Source: an uncultured Prevotella sp.
GTDB taxonomy: Bacteria > Bacteroidota > Bacteroidia > Bacteroidales > Bacteroidaceae
NCBI GenBank assembly: GCA_945873145.1
Contig: CAMCBZ010000018.1
Span: forward strand, 1-54,986
Direction: 5' to 3'
Length of the DNA: 54,986 bases
Shown here: positions 7,445 to 15,990 of the stretch, one piece after another
Layout: each line of letters begins with the position of its first letter
Position numbering within the stretch: the first letter of the stretch is position 1
Translations under genes and position numbers: made by a program
Notes under the pieces: generated by a model
What the model was told of the DNA's origin: nothing
Seen by the model: only the letters and a program-made list of their open reading frames with translations
The model's database searches: none

Positions 7445-8547
7445 ACGCAGAATTATTAACCCGTACGGAATGCAACGTGATGCGGGGACTGGCTATCCTC
7501 GGCATCTTCCTGCACAACTACTGCCATTGGCTCAGTCCGGTGGTGAAGGAGAACGAATATCAATACTTCCAGCACAATGTCGACTGGCTGATGCAAGTCT
7601 GCGCCCGCCCCGACGCTTTGCTGCCAATGCACCTTATCTCGTTCTTCGGGCACTATGGTGTGCCCGTCTTCCTCTTCCTCAGTGCCTTTGGTCTGGAAAG
7701 GAAATACGGCAACACCAAGCCCGGGCCACGTCTGGAACCGAAGGTGAACACATGGGGCTTTATCCGCTATCACTTTCTGAAACTGTTCAAGATGATGATC
7801 GTCGGATTTATCTGTTTCACCATTGTCGACGCCATCACGCCGGGCAGCTGGCACTACACCGTGGTGCAAATCGTGACACAGTTAGGAATGGTGAACAACT
7901 TCCTTGCCCATCCCGACGACAACATCTGGCCGGGTCCTTACTGGTTCTTCGGTCTGATGCTCCAGCTCTACCTCGTCTACCGTCTGCTGCTCTACCGCCG
8001 CCATTGGGGATGGACAGCAGGACTGATGGCCGTATGTCTCGGAATACAAATGACGATGGGCCCCGAGAGTGATACCATCAACTATTATCGCTACAACTTC
8101 ATGGGCGGCATGCTGCCCTTCGGTCTCGGCATTCTCTTTGCGCGCTATGGCGAGCGCATCATGCTGGTGCGCATGAACTTCGGCGGTGCGCTGATGAGCT
8201 GGGTCGTCTGCTCATTCTTCATCGTGTCGATGAGTGCCAACTACTACGCTTGGGCTTTCGTTCCGGCAATGGTGTGCTACGCCACCGTCTATTTCGTGAA
8301 GACCCTTTCGCTGCTGCCAATGCAACGTCTGCGCGACACCCTATGGTATGTCTTCTCATGGCTGGGCTCCATCTCCGCGGCTCTCTTCGTCATCCATCCT
8401 GTATTGCGCAAGGTGTTTATCCCCATCTCGCGCCAGGGTGACAACTACACGGGATTGTTGCTCTACGTCATCACCTCCCTGGGTGTTGCCTGGCTGCTGA
8501 AAGAAGTGATGAAGAAGATTCCAAGCCCAAAGGAAGTGAGGAGCTAA
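7441..8547 (+). CDS. Acyltransferase 3 family membrane protein
   Basis: 368 residues with about ten hydrophobic spans. The N-terminal RGLAILGIFLHNYCHW contains the conserved membrane His of acyltransferase-3 (OafA/NolL) proteins, and PVFLFLSAFGLERKY is the typical second motif. These enzymes O-acetylate or O-acylate sugars at the cytoplasmic membrane using an acyl-CoA donor. ATGA overlap with the phosphoethanolamine-transferase gene implies coupled translation, and the next gene is a second member of the same family, so two positions of the glycan may be acylated. Confidence 0.85.
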   Translation: MNAELLTRTECNVMRGLAILGIFLHNYCHWLSPVVKENEYQYFQHNVDWLMQVCARPDALLPMHLISFFGHYGVPVFLFLSAFGLERKYGNTKPGPRLEPKVNTWGFIRYHFLKLFKMMIVGFICFTIVDAITPGSWHYTVVQIVTQLGMVNNFLAHPDDNIWPGPYWFFGLMLQLYLVYRLLLYRRHWGWTAGLMAVCLGIQMTMGPESDTINYYRYNFMGGMLPFGLGILFARYGERIMLVRMNFGGALMSWVVCSFFIVSMSANYYAWAFVPAMVCYATVYFVKTLSLLPMQRLRDTLWYVFSWLGSISAALFVIHPVLRKVFIPISRQGDNYTGLLLYVITSLGVAWLLKEVMKKIPSPKEVRS

Positions 8548-8548
8548 G

Positions 8549-8703
8549 ACCTGCTCATCATTCAACACTCATTATTCAACATTGAATAACTCAATACTGA
8601 ATCACTCAGAATAACTCAACATTGAGAACCTCAATATTGAATACATCAACATTGAGCAACTCATCACATATCATTCAACTTTCAACTCTCAACATTCAAC
8701 ACT
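8549..8703. repeat. Second CAACATT-type low-complexity tract
   Basis: Variants of CTCAACATTGA and CATTCAAC repeat across the gap between the two acyltransferase genes. It resembles the tract at 5305-5480 and separates two otherwise tightly spaced genes by 156 bp. Confidence 0.65.
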
Positions 8704-9708
8704 GTGAAACGTATTCCCGATATAGAGCTTGCAAACATCAGCCGCTTCCGTGGCGAGTTGATGGGAGCCGCCATGCTGTTCATCATGCTGTTTCATGTGG
8801 ACCTTGCCCGCTCCGACACCTTCTTTGGTCTTCGGCGAATGGGCAACATCGGCGTGGACATGTTTCTGTTTCTCAGCGGCATTGGCCTATGGTTCTCGTG
8901 GGCCAAGAATCCGTCTGTCAAACGTTTCTATTTCCGACGTTTCGTGCGCATCTATCCAGCGTGGCTCATCATTGCGGCGCTCTTCTACCTGCCTAAGTTC
9001 CATGGCGGCTCGGTCTGGTCGTGGATAGATCTCATCGGTGAGTTGGGCTTCAACTGGGAGTTCTGGCTCCGCGACGAGTTGAACTTCTGGTACATCCCCG
9101 CCATCATGATGCTCTATCTCTTCGCCCCACCCTACATGGAACTGATCCGTCGCCACCCCATCTACCGTTGGTTGCCCGTGGTGATGGTGATGTGGTGCAT
9201 CCTGGTGCAGTGGGTGACGCCTATCAACCACGTCGTCGGACACCTTGAAATCTTCTGGAGTCGCGTGCCCATCTTCTTCATTGGCATCAACATGGGCGAG
9301 ATGGTTCGACGCAAGCAAACCGTAGACGGACAAGGCATCTGGATGGTTTTTCTGATGTTTGTCATGGCTCTCGCCTCCAGCATCTTCCTGGAACAGGAGA
9401 AGCACGGACAGTTCCCGCTGTTTATCGAGCGTATGCTCTACATTCCGCTCACCGTCACAGCCATCCTCATCCTCAACCGCGTCTTCCGTCGTCTGCCCGC
9501 TAAGGTGAACTACTGCTTCCGTTTTGTGGGTGCGCTGAGCCTGGAATGCTATCTTATCCACCAGCATTTCGTACTGGCCTACATTCCCAAGTCGCTCTCC
9601 TATTGGCCGACGTTCCTGCTCTGTCTGGTCATCACCCTGCCTTTGGCCTGGATACTGCAAAAGGTAACACACGTGATACAGAACGCGGTAGAGAAACGAT
9701 TTCAATAA
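8704..9708 (+). CDS. Acyltransferase 3 family membrane protein (second copy)
   Basis: 334 residues, about ten membrane spans. ISRFRGELMGAAMLFIMLFHVD carries the family Arg and the membrane His, and NIGVDMFLFLSGIGLWFSW then FRRFVRIYPAWLI are classic acyltransferase-3 motifs. The start used is GTG at 8704; no upstream in-frame ATG was seen and the frame begins right after the low-complexity tract. Sequence divergence from the neighbour at 7441 argues for a different acceptor rather than recent duplication. Confidence 0.85.
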   Translation: MKRIPDIELANISRFRGELMGAAMLFIMLFHVDLARSDTFFGLRRMGNIGVDMFLFLSGIGLWFSWAKNPSVKRFYFRRFVRIYPAWLIIAALFYLPKFHGGSVWSWIDLIGELGFNWEFWLRDELNFWYIPAIMMLYLFAPPYMELIRRHPIYRWLPVVMVMWCILVQWVTPINHVVGHLEIFWSRVPIFFIGINMGEMVRRKQTVDGQGIWMVFLMFVMALASSIFLEQEKHGQFPLFIERMLYIPLTVTAILILNRVFRRLPAKVNYCFRFVGALSLECYLIHQHFVLAYIPKSLSYWPTFLLCLVITLPLAWILQKVTHVIQNAVEKRFQ

Positions 9709-9739
9709 AAAAAACGACTGACAAATAAAAGAAATACTC

Positions 9740-10639
9740 ATGCACTATACCAGTTTACTTAAGCTCATCCGTCCGGCACAATGGCTAAAGAATGCCTTCG
9801 TATTCTGCCCCGTGATGTTTGGCGGAAGGCTCTTTGAGACCCAGCCACTGCTGTCGACGCTGATCAGTTTCATGGCTTTCAGTTTCGCAGCGTCGAGCAT
9901 CTATTGCTACAACGACATCTGTGACCTTGCCGACGACATCCGTCACCCGGAGAAATGTCACCGTCCTATTGCCTCCGGCGCAGTCACGGTGGCACAAGCC
10001 TACGGCCTGATGTTCCTGCTGTTCCTCATGTCAATGGGTAGCTGTGCTCTGCTCCTTACCGTGGGCAGCGACATGGAGAGCAATGCTGTAAGCGTGGGTA
10101 GCGTCATCCTCTTCTATTGGCTGATGAATCTCGGCTATTGCGCTAAGCTGAAACAATACGCGGTCATTGACGTGTGTGTGGTGGCCTTCGGCTTTGTGCT
10201 CCGCCTGTTTGTCGGTGGCTTTGCGACGGGCATTGTGCTGAGCAAATGGATTGTGCTGATGACATTCCTGCTGACACTGTTCATGAGTCTGGCCAAGCGC
10301 CGCGACGATGTGTTGCGCATGGAGCAGACGGGACAGCCGCCACGCAAGAACACCATCCACTACAACATGACGTTTATCAACCAGAGCATCACCATCACGG
10401 CCGCCGTGACCTTGGTGTGCTATATCATGTACACGGTAAGTCCGGAGGTCATCGCCGCCTTCCACAACGACTATCTCTATCTCACGTCGATCTTTGTGCT
10501 GGTTGGTATCCTGCGCTACCTGCAGATTGCCGTGGTGGAGAAGAAGAGCGGCAACCCCACAAAGGTCATCCTCCACGACCGTTTCATCCAGCTCGATGTC
10601 CTGGCTTGGTTTGTCGCATTCCTCGTCATCATTTACTAA
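9740..10639 (+). CDS. UbiA-family prenyltransferase, DPPR synthase-like
   Basis: 299-residue integral membrane protein with about eight or nine spans. The first Asp-rich motif NDICDLADDIRHPEKCHRP (58-76) and the opening LIRPAQWLKNAFVF are characteristic of the branch that includes 5-phosphoribosyl-1-pyrophosphate:decaprenyl-phosphate transferase (mycobacterial Rv3806c) rather than quinone or haem enzymes. The second motif lies in SLAKRRDDVL, about residue 186. The family reaction joins PRPP to a polyprenyl phosphate. The next genes, HAD phosphatase and GtrA, are the same functional companions as in mycobacteria, which supports this reading. No DprE1/DprE2 epimerase is present in the window. 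Confidence 0.82.
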   Translation: MHYTSLLKLIRPAQWLKNAFVFCPVMFGGRLFETQPLLSTLISFMAFSFAASSIYCYNDICDLADDIRHPEKCHRPIASGAVTVAQAYGLMFLLFLMSMGSCALLLTVGSDMESNAVSVGSVILFYWLMNLGYCAKLKQYAVIDVCVVAFGFVLRLFVGGFATGIVLSKWIVLMTFLLTLFMSLAKRRDDVLRMEQTGQPPRKNTIHYNMTFINQSITITAAVTLVCYIMYTVSPEVIAAFHNDYLYLTSIFVLVGILRYLQIAVVEKKSGNPTKVILHDRFIQLDVLAWFVAFLVIIY

Positions 10640-10745
10640 TAACAAGGAATTGATTCAAAAAAGAAAGGTCTTCACTAAAGCATAAATAGGTTTCCATTCA
10701 ATTACAGACTTAAGGGGTATCATAAACAATAAGAAGAAATCTCAA

Positions 10746-11459
10746 ATGGAGAAGAAAGAATTAAGGGGGAGCCAGAACAGCGCCACATGTCACCGCGAAG
10801 CCCAAAACGATTGGCATTCCCCCCTCTCCCTCGAGGGAGAGGGAGGGTTAGGGGGGAGAGAGTCTTTAATTCTCTTCGACTTCGACGGCACGCTGACTAC
10901 GCGCGACACGCTGATCGCTTTCATCCGCTATGTCCATGGCACCCGTCGGACTGTGACCGGCTTTCTGCGCTATCTGCCCCAACTGGTGATGATGAAGCTC
11001 CACCTCTATCCCAACTGGAAAGCGAAGCAGAAGATCTTCACCCACTTCTTCGCCGGCATGTCATTGGACGACTTCAATGACTTTTGCCGTCGCTTTGCCG
11101 CTGACAACAAGCAGCTTCTGCGTCCCCAAGGACTCGCTATCCTACGCCACGCCATTGATGCGGGCGCACAGGTGATGGTGGTCAGCGCAAGCATTGACAA
11201 CTGGGTGGCTCCGTTCTTCAGTCATGAAGAAAATGATCACCGTCTCTCCATTGTCGGCACCCGTATAGAGGTCGTCGACGGCAAGGTCACCGGCCGCTTC
11301 CTCACCGCCAACTGCTATGGTCCGGAAAAAGTGCGCCGTGTGCAGGCCCTGCTGAGAGAGCCGCGCGATCATTACCATATCACCGCCTACGGCGACAGTC
11401 GTGGCGACAAAGAAATGTTGCAAGATGCAGATGAAAGACATTATAAGCCATTTAGATAA
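10746..11459 (+). CDS. HAD-IB phosphatase with repeat-encoded N-terminus
   Basis: 237 residues. HAD motifs are complete: LFDFDGTLT (D45, D47), VVSAS (S147), GPEK (K195) and YGDSRGDKEM (216-224). It belongs to the phosphoserine-phosphatase-like HAD-IB group. Next to the UbiA gene it is a good candidate to remove the 5-phosphate from polyprenyl-phosphoryl-5-phosphoribose. The first 40 residues precede the fold and include SPLSLEGEGGLGG, encoded by a REP-like palindrome (10819-10856) read in frame; no alternative start lies between it and the DxD motif, so the element appears to have become part of the protein, unless a non-AUG start is used. Its 3' end overlaps gtrA. Confidence 0.83.
   Translation: MEKKELRGSQNSATCHREAQNDWHSPLSLEGEGGLGGRESLILFDFDGTLTTRDTLIAFIRYVHGTRRTVTGFLRYLPQLVMMKLHLYPNWKAKQKIFTHFFAGMSLDDFNDFCRRFAADNKQLLRPQGLAILRHAIDAGAQVMVVSASIDNWVAPFFSHEENDHRLSIVGTRIEVVDGKVTGRFLTANCYGPEKVRRVQALLREPRDHYHITAYGDSRGDKEMLQDADERHYKPFR
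10819..10856. repeat. REP-like palindrome, copy 2, inside a coding frame
   Basis: CTCTCCCTCGAGGGAGAG (10824-10841) is a perfect 18-bp palindrome, followed by GGAGGGTTAGGGGGG. It matches the CCCTCCCT/AGGGAGGG elements at 2493-2511 and 47418-47435. Confidence 0.8.
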
Positions 11460-11829
11460 AGACAAACGAGAGAAGCTCGGCGAGGTGCTGCGTTTCGGCC
11501 TCGTCGGCGGCGTAGCCACACTCATACAGTACGGTGTGTACCTGCTCCTGCTCCAATGGACGAGTGCGGGCGTAGCCAACACGGTGGGCTATGCGGTCAG
11601 CTTCTGTTTCAACTTCTATGCCAGCACCCACTTCACCTTTCATGTCAAGGCCAACGTGAAACATGGTGCCGGTTTCGTCTTAAGTCATGTGGTCAACTAC
11701 CTGCTGCAGATGGCCATGCTCGCGCTGTTCATCTACTTAGGTGTACCAAAGCGGTGGGCACCGATACCGATGTTCTGCGTCTGCGTGCCTATCAACTTTT
11801 TGCTGGTCCGGTTCTTCCTTAAACGTTAG
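11431..11829 (+). CDS. GtrA-family small membrane protein, lipid-sugar flippase candidate
   Basis: 132 residues with four membrane spans. FGLVGGVATLIQYGVYLLLL and SFCFNFYASTHFTF are the GtrA signature. GtrA proteins are linked to translocating polyprenyl-phosphate sugars; the mycobacterial member Rv3789 works in the decaprenyl-phosphoryl-arabinose pathway. A GTG start at 11401 would overlap the HAD gene more; ATG 11431 (or 11425) gives normal family length. Coupled by overlap to the HAD phosphatase and 5 bp from the DUF6080-like gene. Confidence 0.85.
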   Translation: MKDIISHLDKDKREKLGEVLRFGLVGGVATLIQYGVYLLLLQWTSAGVANTVGYAVSFCFNFYASTHFTFHVKANVKHGAGFVLSHVVNYLLQMAMLALFIYLGVPKRWAPIPMFCVCVPINFLLVRFFLKR

Positions 11830-11834
11830 TTGCC

Positions 11835-13259
11835 ATGGCTGTGAACAAGAAAGAAATCATCCGCCGCACACTGGTTCTGGCCTATGTCACCCTGCTCAAC
11901 GCGCTGGTCATCGCTCGTTACTGGCATCAGCTGAGCCATCTCAATGACAACTATCGCAGACTGGTGCTGAGCACCTTCCATATCTCCGGCTTCGATCCGC
12001 TGAGCTATATTGTCATCGACCATTGGACCACAGCCTACAACATCTACCGCCATCCGTTGCTGGCTTTCTTCATGTGGTTGCCCTCACAGCTCAACGCTGC
12101 CGTGGTATGGCTCACGGGCCGCAACGCCGCACCACTCATCATGGGCTGCATCCTCGTAGCCTGCGCCTACTACACCTATCTATATATGGTACGTCTGCTC
12201 CACCGTGTAGTAGGTATCGGCCTCGGCGATGCCTGGCTGCTGACCACCTTCCTGTTTTCTTTCGCCTACGTGATGGTGACCATCAGCGTTCCCGACCACT
12301 TCTGTCTGTCGATGTTCATGCTCACGCTGGTGCTCTATCTCTCCGGCATGAAGATGAAAGGAGGCAAACTCATGCCCCGCTGGCAGTCGATCCTGCTGTT
12401 CTTTCTCACAGCGGGCATCTCGCTCAACAACGGCATCAAGGTGTTCTTAGCCAACCTCTTCGTCAGCGGCAAGCGTTTCTGGCGCCCTGCCAACCTGCTG
12501 CTGGCCGTTGTCTTGCCCGCCGCTCTCATCTGGGGCTTTGCCCGATGGGAATGGTACACCTATGAGCGACCTAACTTCATTGCGCGTCAGGAAGCCAAGG
12601 CGAAGAACCACGCTAAACTCATTGCCAAGACCTATCAGCAGGTTGCTGACACCATGCACACCGCCGACACAGCATTCATCCGCCGCACAGCCCTTACCAT
12701 CGTTGCGAGACAAGACTCTGTCAAAGCCGCCAAGAGTAGCCGTCTCGCCATACATGCCCATGAGGGCAAGCCCATCGCCAACGGAGAGTTCTCGCAGTGG
12801 ACCGACATCAGCACGCCACGCGGATGGAGTCTGATAGAGAATGTACTCGGCGAGCCCATCCAGCTGCATAGCGACCATCTGCTCGAAGACGTACTGCGCA
12901 GCCGCCCCGTCATCGTCCACTACCGCTTTGCCTTCAACTACATCGTGGAGGCCCTTGTGCTCCTGCTCTTCCTTCTCGGCGTGTGGGCAGGCCGTCACAG
13001 CCGCTTTCTTTGGCTGGCCTTGTCGTTTCTTGGCTTCGACCTGCTCATCCATGTAGTGCTCGGCTTTGGCCTCAACGAAGCCTACATCATGAGCGCACAC
13101 TGGCTCATCGTTGTGCCCATAGCGGTGGCGTACGTGTTAAAAGGCACTGCGCACTCTACCAAAGAGTGGATAAGATTAACTCCTCGTCTGCTCATTGGTG
13201 TCCTCACGCTCTATCTCCTTATTTATAATGGTGTACTCTACATTGATTATCTTTATTGA
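11835..13259 (+). CDS. DUF6080-like multi-span protein, possible GT-C glycosyltransferase
   Basis: 474 residues, about ten membrane spans, with a soluble stretch near residues 245-330. The first outer loop has SGFDPLSY then YNIYRHPLL, which recurs in the paralogue at 23078 as SGYDPYAY and YEINRHPIY; the conserved Asp and Arg-His-Pro look like a functional site. GT-C enzymes use polyprenyl-phosphate sugars and have an acidic residue in this loop. Position as last gene of the UbiA-HAD-GtrA run suggests it transfers the lipid-linked pentose to the outer glycan; this is inference, and the family name is from memory of similar Bacteroidota proteins. Confidence 0.7.
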   Translation: MAVNKKEIIRRTLVLAYVTLLNALVIARYWHQLSHLNDNYRRLVLSTFHISGFDPLSYIVIDHWTTAYNIYRHPLLAFFMWLPSQLNAAVVWLTGRNAAPLIMGCILVACAYYTYLYMVRLLHRVVGIGLGDAWLLTTFLFSFAYVMVTISVPDHFCLSMFMLTLVLYLSGMKMKGGKLMPRWQSILLFFLTAGISLNNGIKVFLANLFVSGKRFWRPANLLLAVVLPAALIWGFARWEWYTYERPNFIARQEAKAKNHAKLIAKTYQQVADTMHTADTAFIRRTALTIVARQDSVKAAKSSRLAIHAHEGKPIANGEFSQWTDISTPRGWSLIENVLGEPIQLHSDHLLEDVLRSRPVIVHYRFAFNYIVEALVLLLFLLGVWAGRHSRFLWLALSFLGFDLLIHVVLGFGLNEAYIMSAHWLIVVPIAVAYVLKGTAHSTKEWIRLTPRLLIGVLTLYLLIYNGVLYIDYLY

Positions 13260-13299
13260 TACAGAAATCTGTCAGTAGCCACTTTTCTTAGAGAATAGT

Positions 13300-13329
13300 T
13301 TGGTGTTGCCATTTATTTTATTAACTTTG
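13300..13329 (+). promoter_or_regulatory. Promoter of AAA/PDDEXK gene
   Basis: TTG (13300-13302), 19-nt spacer, TAACTTTG (13322-13329); ATG 17 nt later. Confidence 0.75.
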
Positions 13330-13345
13330 CGAAAAAGAAAGTACT

Positions 13346-14914
13346 ATGATACGTTATCCGATAGGAATACAGACATTCGAAAAGATTCGAAAAGGGCATT
13401 ATCTCTACGTAGACAAGACGAAATGCGTTTATGACTTGGCCAATAGCCTGTCCTATGTCTTTCTATCTCGCCCACGCCGCTTTGGCAAGTCTCTGCTCGT
13501 CAGTACGTTCGATTCCTATTTCAGAGGAAAGAAAGAGTTGTTCAGTGGATTGGACATCGAAACACTGGAACAGGACTGGACCGAATACCCTGTCCTACAC
13601 TTCGACTTGAGCGACATCAAGCTGGGAACAACCGAGCAATTTGAAATCAATATCAATGCTACCCTCTCTTCAATGGAAGAGAGCTATGGAGTCACGACAT
13701 CCACTGACCGTGACATCAGTACACGGTTTAGACTGTTGGTAGAGAACATCTATAAGAAGACCGGAAAACAGGTAGTCATACTGATTGACGAATACGACTC
13801 ACCATTGCTCACCGTGCTTCATGACCCGGAGCGTTTAGATGCCATGCGCACAGTCTTGCAGTCTTTCTTCTCTCCTTTGAAGAAACTGGATCCGTACCTT
13901 CGGTTTGTCTTTATTACCGGCATCACGAAGTTCTCACAGCTGAGCATCTTTTCTCAACTCAACAACTTGAGCAACATCACCATGACGCCGCAATATTCTA
14001 CCATTGTCGGATTCACACAAGAGGAGATAGAACGGGATTTCAAAGACGGCATACAGAGCATTGCAGAATATAACAAGATCACCTATCAAGAAGCCCTGTC
14101 CAAACTCAAGAACCTCTACGACGGCTATCATTTCTCTCGCGATTCCGAAGGTGTCTACAATCCGTTCAGCGTCTTGCGGGCAATGAACACCAAGCAGTTG
14201 GAAAACTTCTGGTTCGAGACGGGCACGCCGACCTATCTCATCAAGACACTTCAATCTCACAACACGTTTATCCCCGAGCTGGAAGAGAGCAAAGCCTTCT
14301 CGTCTGACTTCGATGCGCCCACTGAAGCCATGGTCAGCGTGCTTCCGCTGCTATACCAGAGCGGCTACCTTACCATCAAGGACTACAATCCCTACACTAC
14401 GGAATACACCCTTGGATTTCCTAACACTGAGGTGAAAGTAGGACTCCTGCATTCTCTCATCCCCTATTATGTCAGCAAAGAAAGTACAAAAGCCAGTAGT
14501 ACCTTGGGAAACATGTGGCTGGCACTGATGAAAGATGACCTTGACGGTATGCTCCATATAGCACGCAGTTTCTTCGCCTCCATCCCCTATCAGGAAGGGA
14601 CGCTAAAGGATATGAAAACCTCTGAAGGACATTATACCGCCATGCTGTATGTGATGTTCTCGTTATTTAGTAACTTCTGCTATTCGCAAGTACGCACAGC
14701 GGAAGGAAGAATGGATATTCTGCTGAAAACAGCAAGCACAATCTATGTCATGGAACTGAAGATAGACGGCTCTGTCGACGATGCGCTCGCACAGATCGAC
14801 CATCAAGGTTATCTCATCCCATTCGAGACCGATGGACGCCGGCTTGTGAAAGTTGGCATTAATTTCAGCAGCAAGGAACGCACTATCAAAGAGTGGAAAA
14901 TAGTGAAAGGATAA
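13346..14914 (+). CDS. AAA-ATPase-like protein with PD-(D/E)XK nuclease domain
   Basis: 522 residues. The opening YPIGIQTFEKIRKGHYLYVDKT and then FLSRPRRFGKSLLVSTF (a variant Walker A, about residues 44-60) define the AAA-ATPase-like family; VVILIDEYDSPLL is Walker B. The C-terminus has GRMDILLKT and IYVMELKIDGSVDDAL, the D...ExK core of a PDDEXK_9 nuclease. Such proteins occur in many copies in gut Bacteroidota; function is unproven and mobile or defence roles are guessed. It has its own promoter and interrupts the polysaccharide locus, so it probably arrived as an independent unit. Confidence 0.88.
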   Translation: MIRYPIGIQTFEKIRKGHYLYVDKTKCVYDLANSLSYVFLSRPRRFGKSLLVSTFDSYFRGKKELFSGLDIETLEQDWTEYPVLHFDLSDIKLGTTEQFEININATLSSMEESYGVTTSTDRDISTRFRLLVENIYKKTGKQVVILIDEYDSPLLTVLHDPERLDAMRTVLQSFFSPLKKLDPYLRFVFITGITKFSQLSIFSQLNNLSNITMTPQYSTIVGFTQEEIERDFKDGIQSIAEYNKITYQEALSKLKNLYDGYHFSRDSEGVYNPFSVLRAMNTKQLENFWFETGTPTYLIKTLQSHNTFIPELEESKAFSSDFDAPTEAMVSVLPLLYQSGYLTIKDYNPYTTEYTLGFPNTEVKVGLLHSLIPYYVSKESTKASSTLGNMWLALMKDDLDGMLHIARSFFASIPYQEGTLKDMKTSEGHYTAMLYVMFSLFSNFCYSQVRTAEGRMDILLKTASTIYVMELKIDGSVDDALAQIDHQGYLIPFETDGRRLVKVGINFSSKERTIKEWKIVKG

Positions 14915-14946
14915 AGGTCGATAATCAAAACACGGCTGGCAAAACC

Positions 14947-14977
14947 TTGCCAACCTCAGATATTTGTGTTATCTTTG
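14947..14977 (+). promoter_or_regulatory. Promoter of the GT2-ispD-like-SDR unit
   Basis: TTG (14947-14949), 20-nt spacer, TATCTTTG (14970-14977); ATG at 15013. Confidence 0.8.
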
Positions 14978-15012
14978 TCGTAGACTAATAAAAAACATTA
15001 AAGCAGAACGAC

Positions 15013-15966
15013 ATGACAGACAAAACCGTTTCTGTGGTGATGACCACCTACAATGGAGAGAAATACATCCGAGAGCAGTTGGATTCTATCATTGCCCAAA
15101 CCTATCCCATTTACGAACTCATCATCCAAGACGACGGCTCCCGTGACCGCACGGTGGAGATATGCCGGGAGTATGCCAAGCGGTATGCTTTCATCCACGT
15201 CTATCAGAACGAGCACAATCTGGGCTGCGACAAGAACTTTGAGACTGCCGCCATGCGCGCCACAGGCGACTATGTGGCTCTGAGCGACCAAGACGACATC
15301 TGGTTCAAAGACAAGATTGCCAAGCAGGTAGCCGCTATAGGCGACAACGACGCGTGCGGCTCGCAGCACATGAGGGGCAAGACGATGGAGGCCTCACATC
15401 TGATCGTCCCCCAGCACTTGTTGGAAGGACTGATGTTCTGCGCTTTTGCGGGACATTCTCTTTTATTGCGAAGAGACTTCATCCAACAGCCATCTACATG
15501 GAGCCTGCCGGTAGCCTTTGACTGGGGCATCGAGGTAAACGCACAGTTGGGAAGGGGACTTACCATGGTAGAGGAACCACTGAACTGGCACCGCGACAAC
15601 GAGGACTCGGCATGCCACATGGCCAACCGAAAGCGTGGTGTCACAGGCAAGAAAGAACGCCTGAGACCCTACCTCAGCGGCTTTGTCAATTATAGAAGAC
15701 TGCAACAAAAAGCGGCATGGAAGACCTTCTACACTTTCATCCATGAGCATTCAGCCGGCAATCCCCGACTCGCACTGGCACATCGCATCAGCGGATACAT
15801 ACTCAGCTCTTCCCCGCTGAACTTACTGAGGCTTTGCTCGCTATGTCTGAAACACGGTTCAAGCGTATACGCCAGCAAGGGACAAAAAGGGTTGATGGGA
15901 AAGGTGAGAGCTTTTTGCTATCCGTTTATCTTTGCATATCAAAATTATAACTTCGAACAACAATAG
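15013..15966 (+). CDS. Family 2 glycosyltransferase
   Basis: 317 residues, GT-A fold. VSVVMTTYNGEKYIREQLDS (5-24), IQDDGSRDRTVEI and ALSDQDDIWF (DxD site in the QDD form) are typical of the rhamnosyltransferase-like WfgS/WcaA-type GT2 group. The later FDWGIEVNAQLGRG and LNWHRDNEDSA segments carry the acceptor-side residues of this branch. First gene of a plus-strand unit with the cytidylyltransferase-like and SDR genes, so it likely acts on the same repeat unit. Donor sugar unknown. Confidence 0.85.
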   Translation: MTDKTVSVVMTTYNGEKYIREQLDSIIAQTYPIYELIIQDDGSRDRTVEICREYAKRYAFIHVYQNEHNLGCDKNFETAAMRATGDYVALSDQDDIWFKDKIAKQVAAIGDNDACGSQHMRGKTMEASHLIVPQHLLEGLMFCAFAGHSLLLRRDFIQQPSTWSLPVAFDWGIEVNAQLGRGLTMVEEPLNWHRDNEDSACHMANRKRGVTGKKERLRPYLSGFVNYRRLQQKAAWKTFYTFIHEHSAGNPRLALAHRISGYILSSSPLNLLRLCSLCLKHGSSVYASKGQKGLMGKVRAFCYPFIFAYQNYNFEQQ

Positions 15967-15990
15967 CAAGAATAAAACAGACACCACTAT

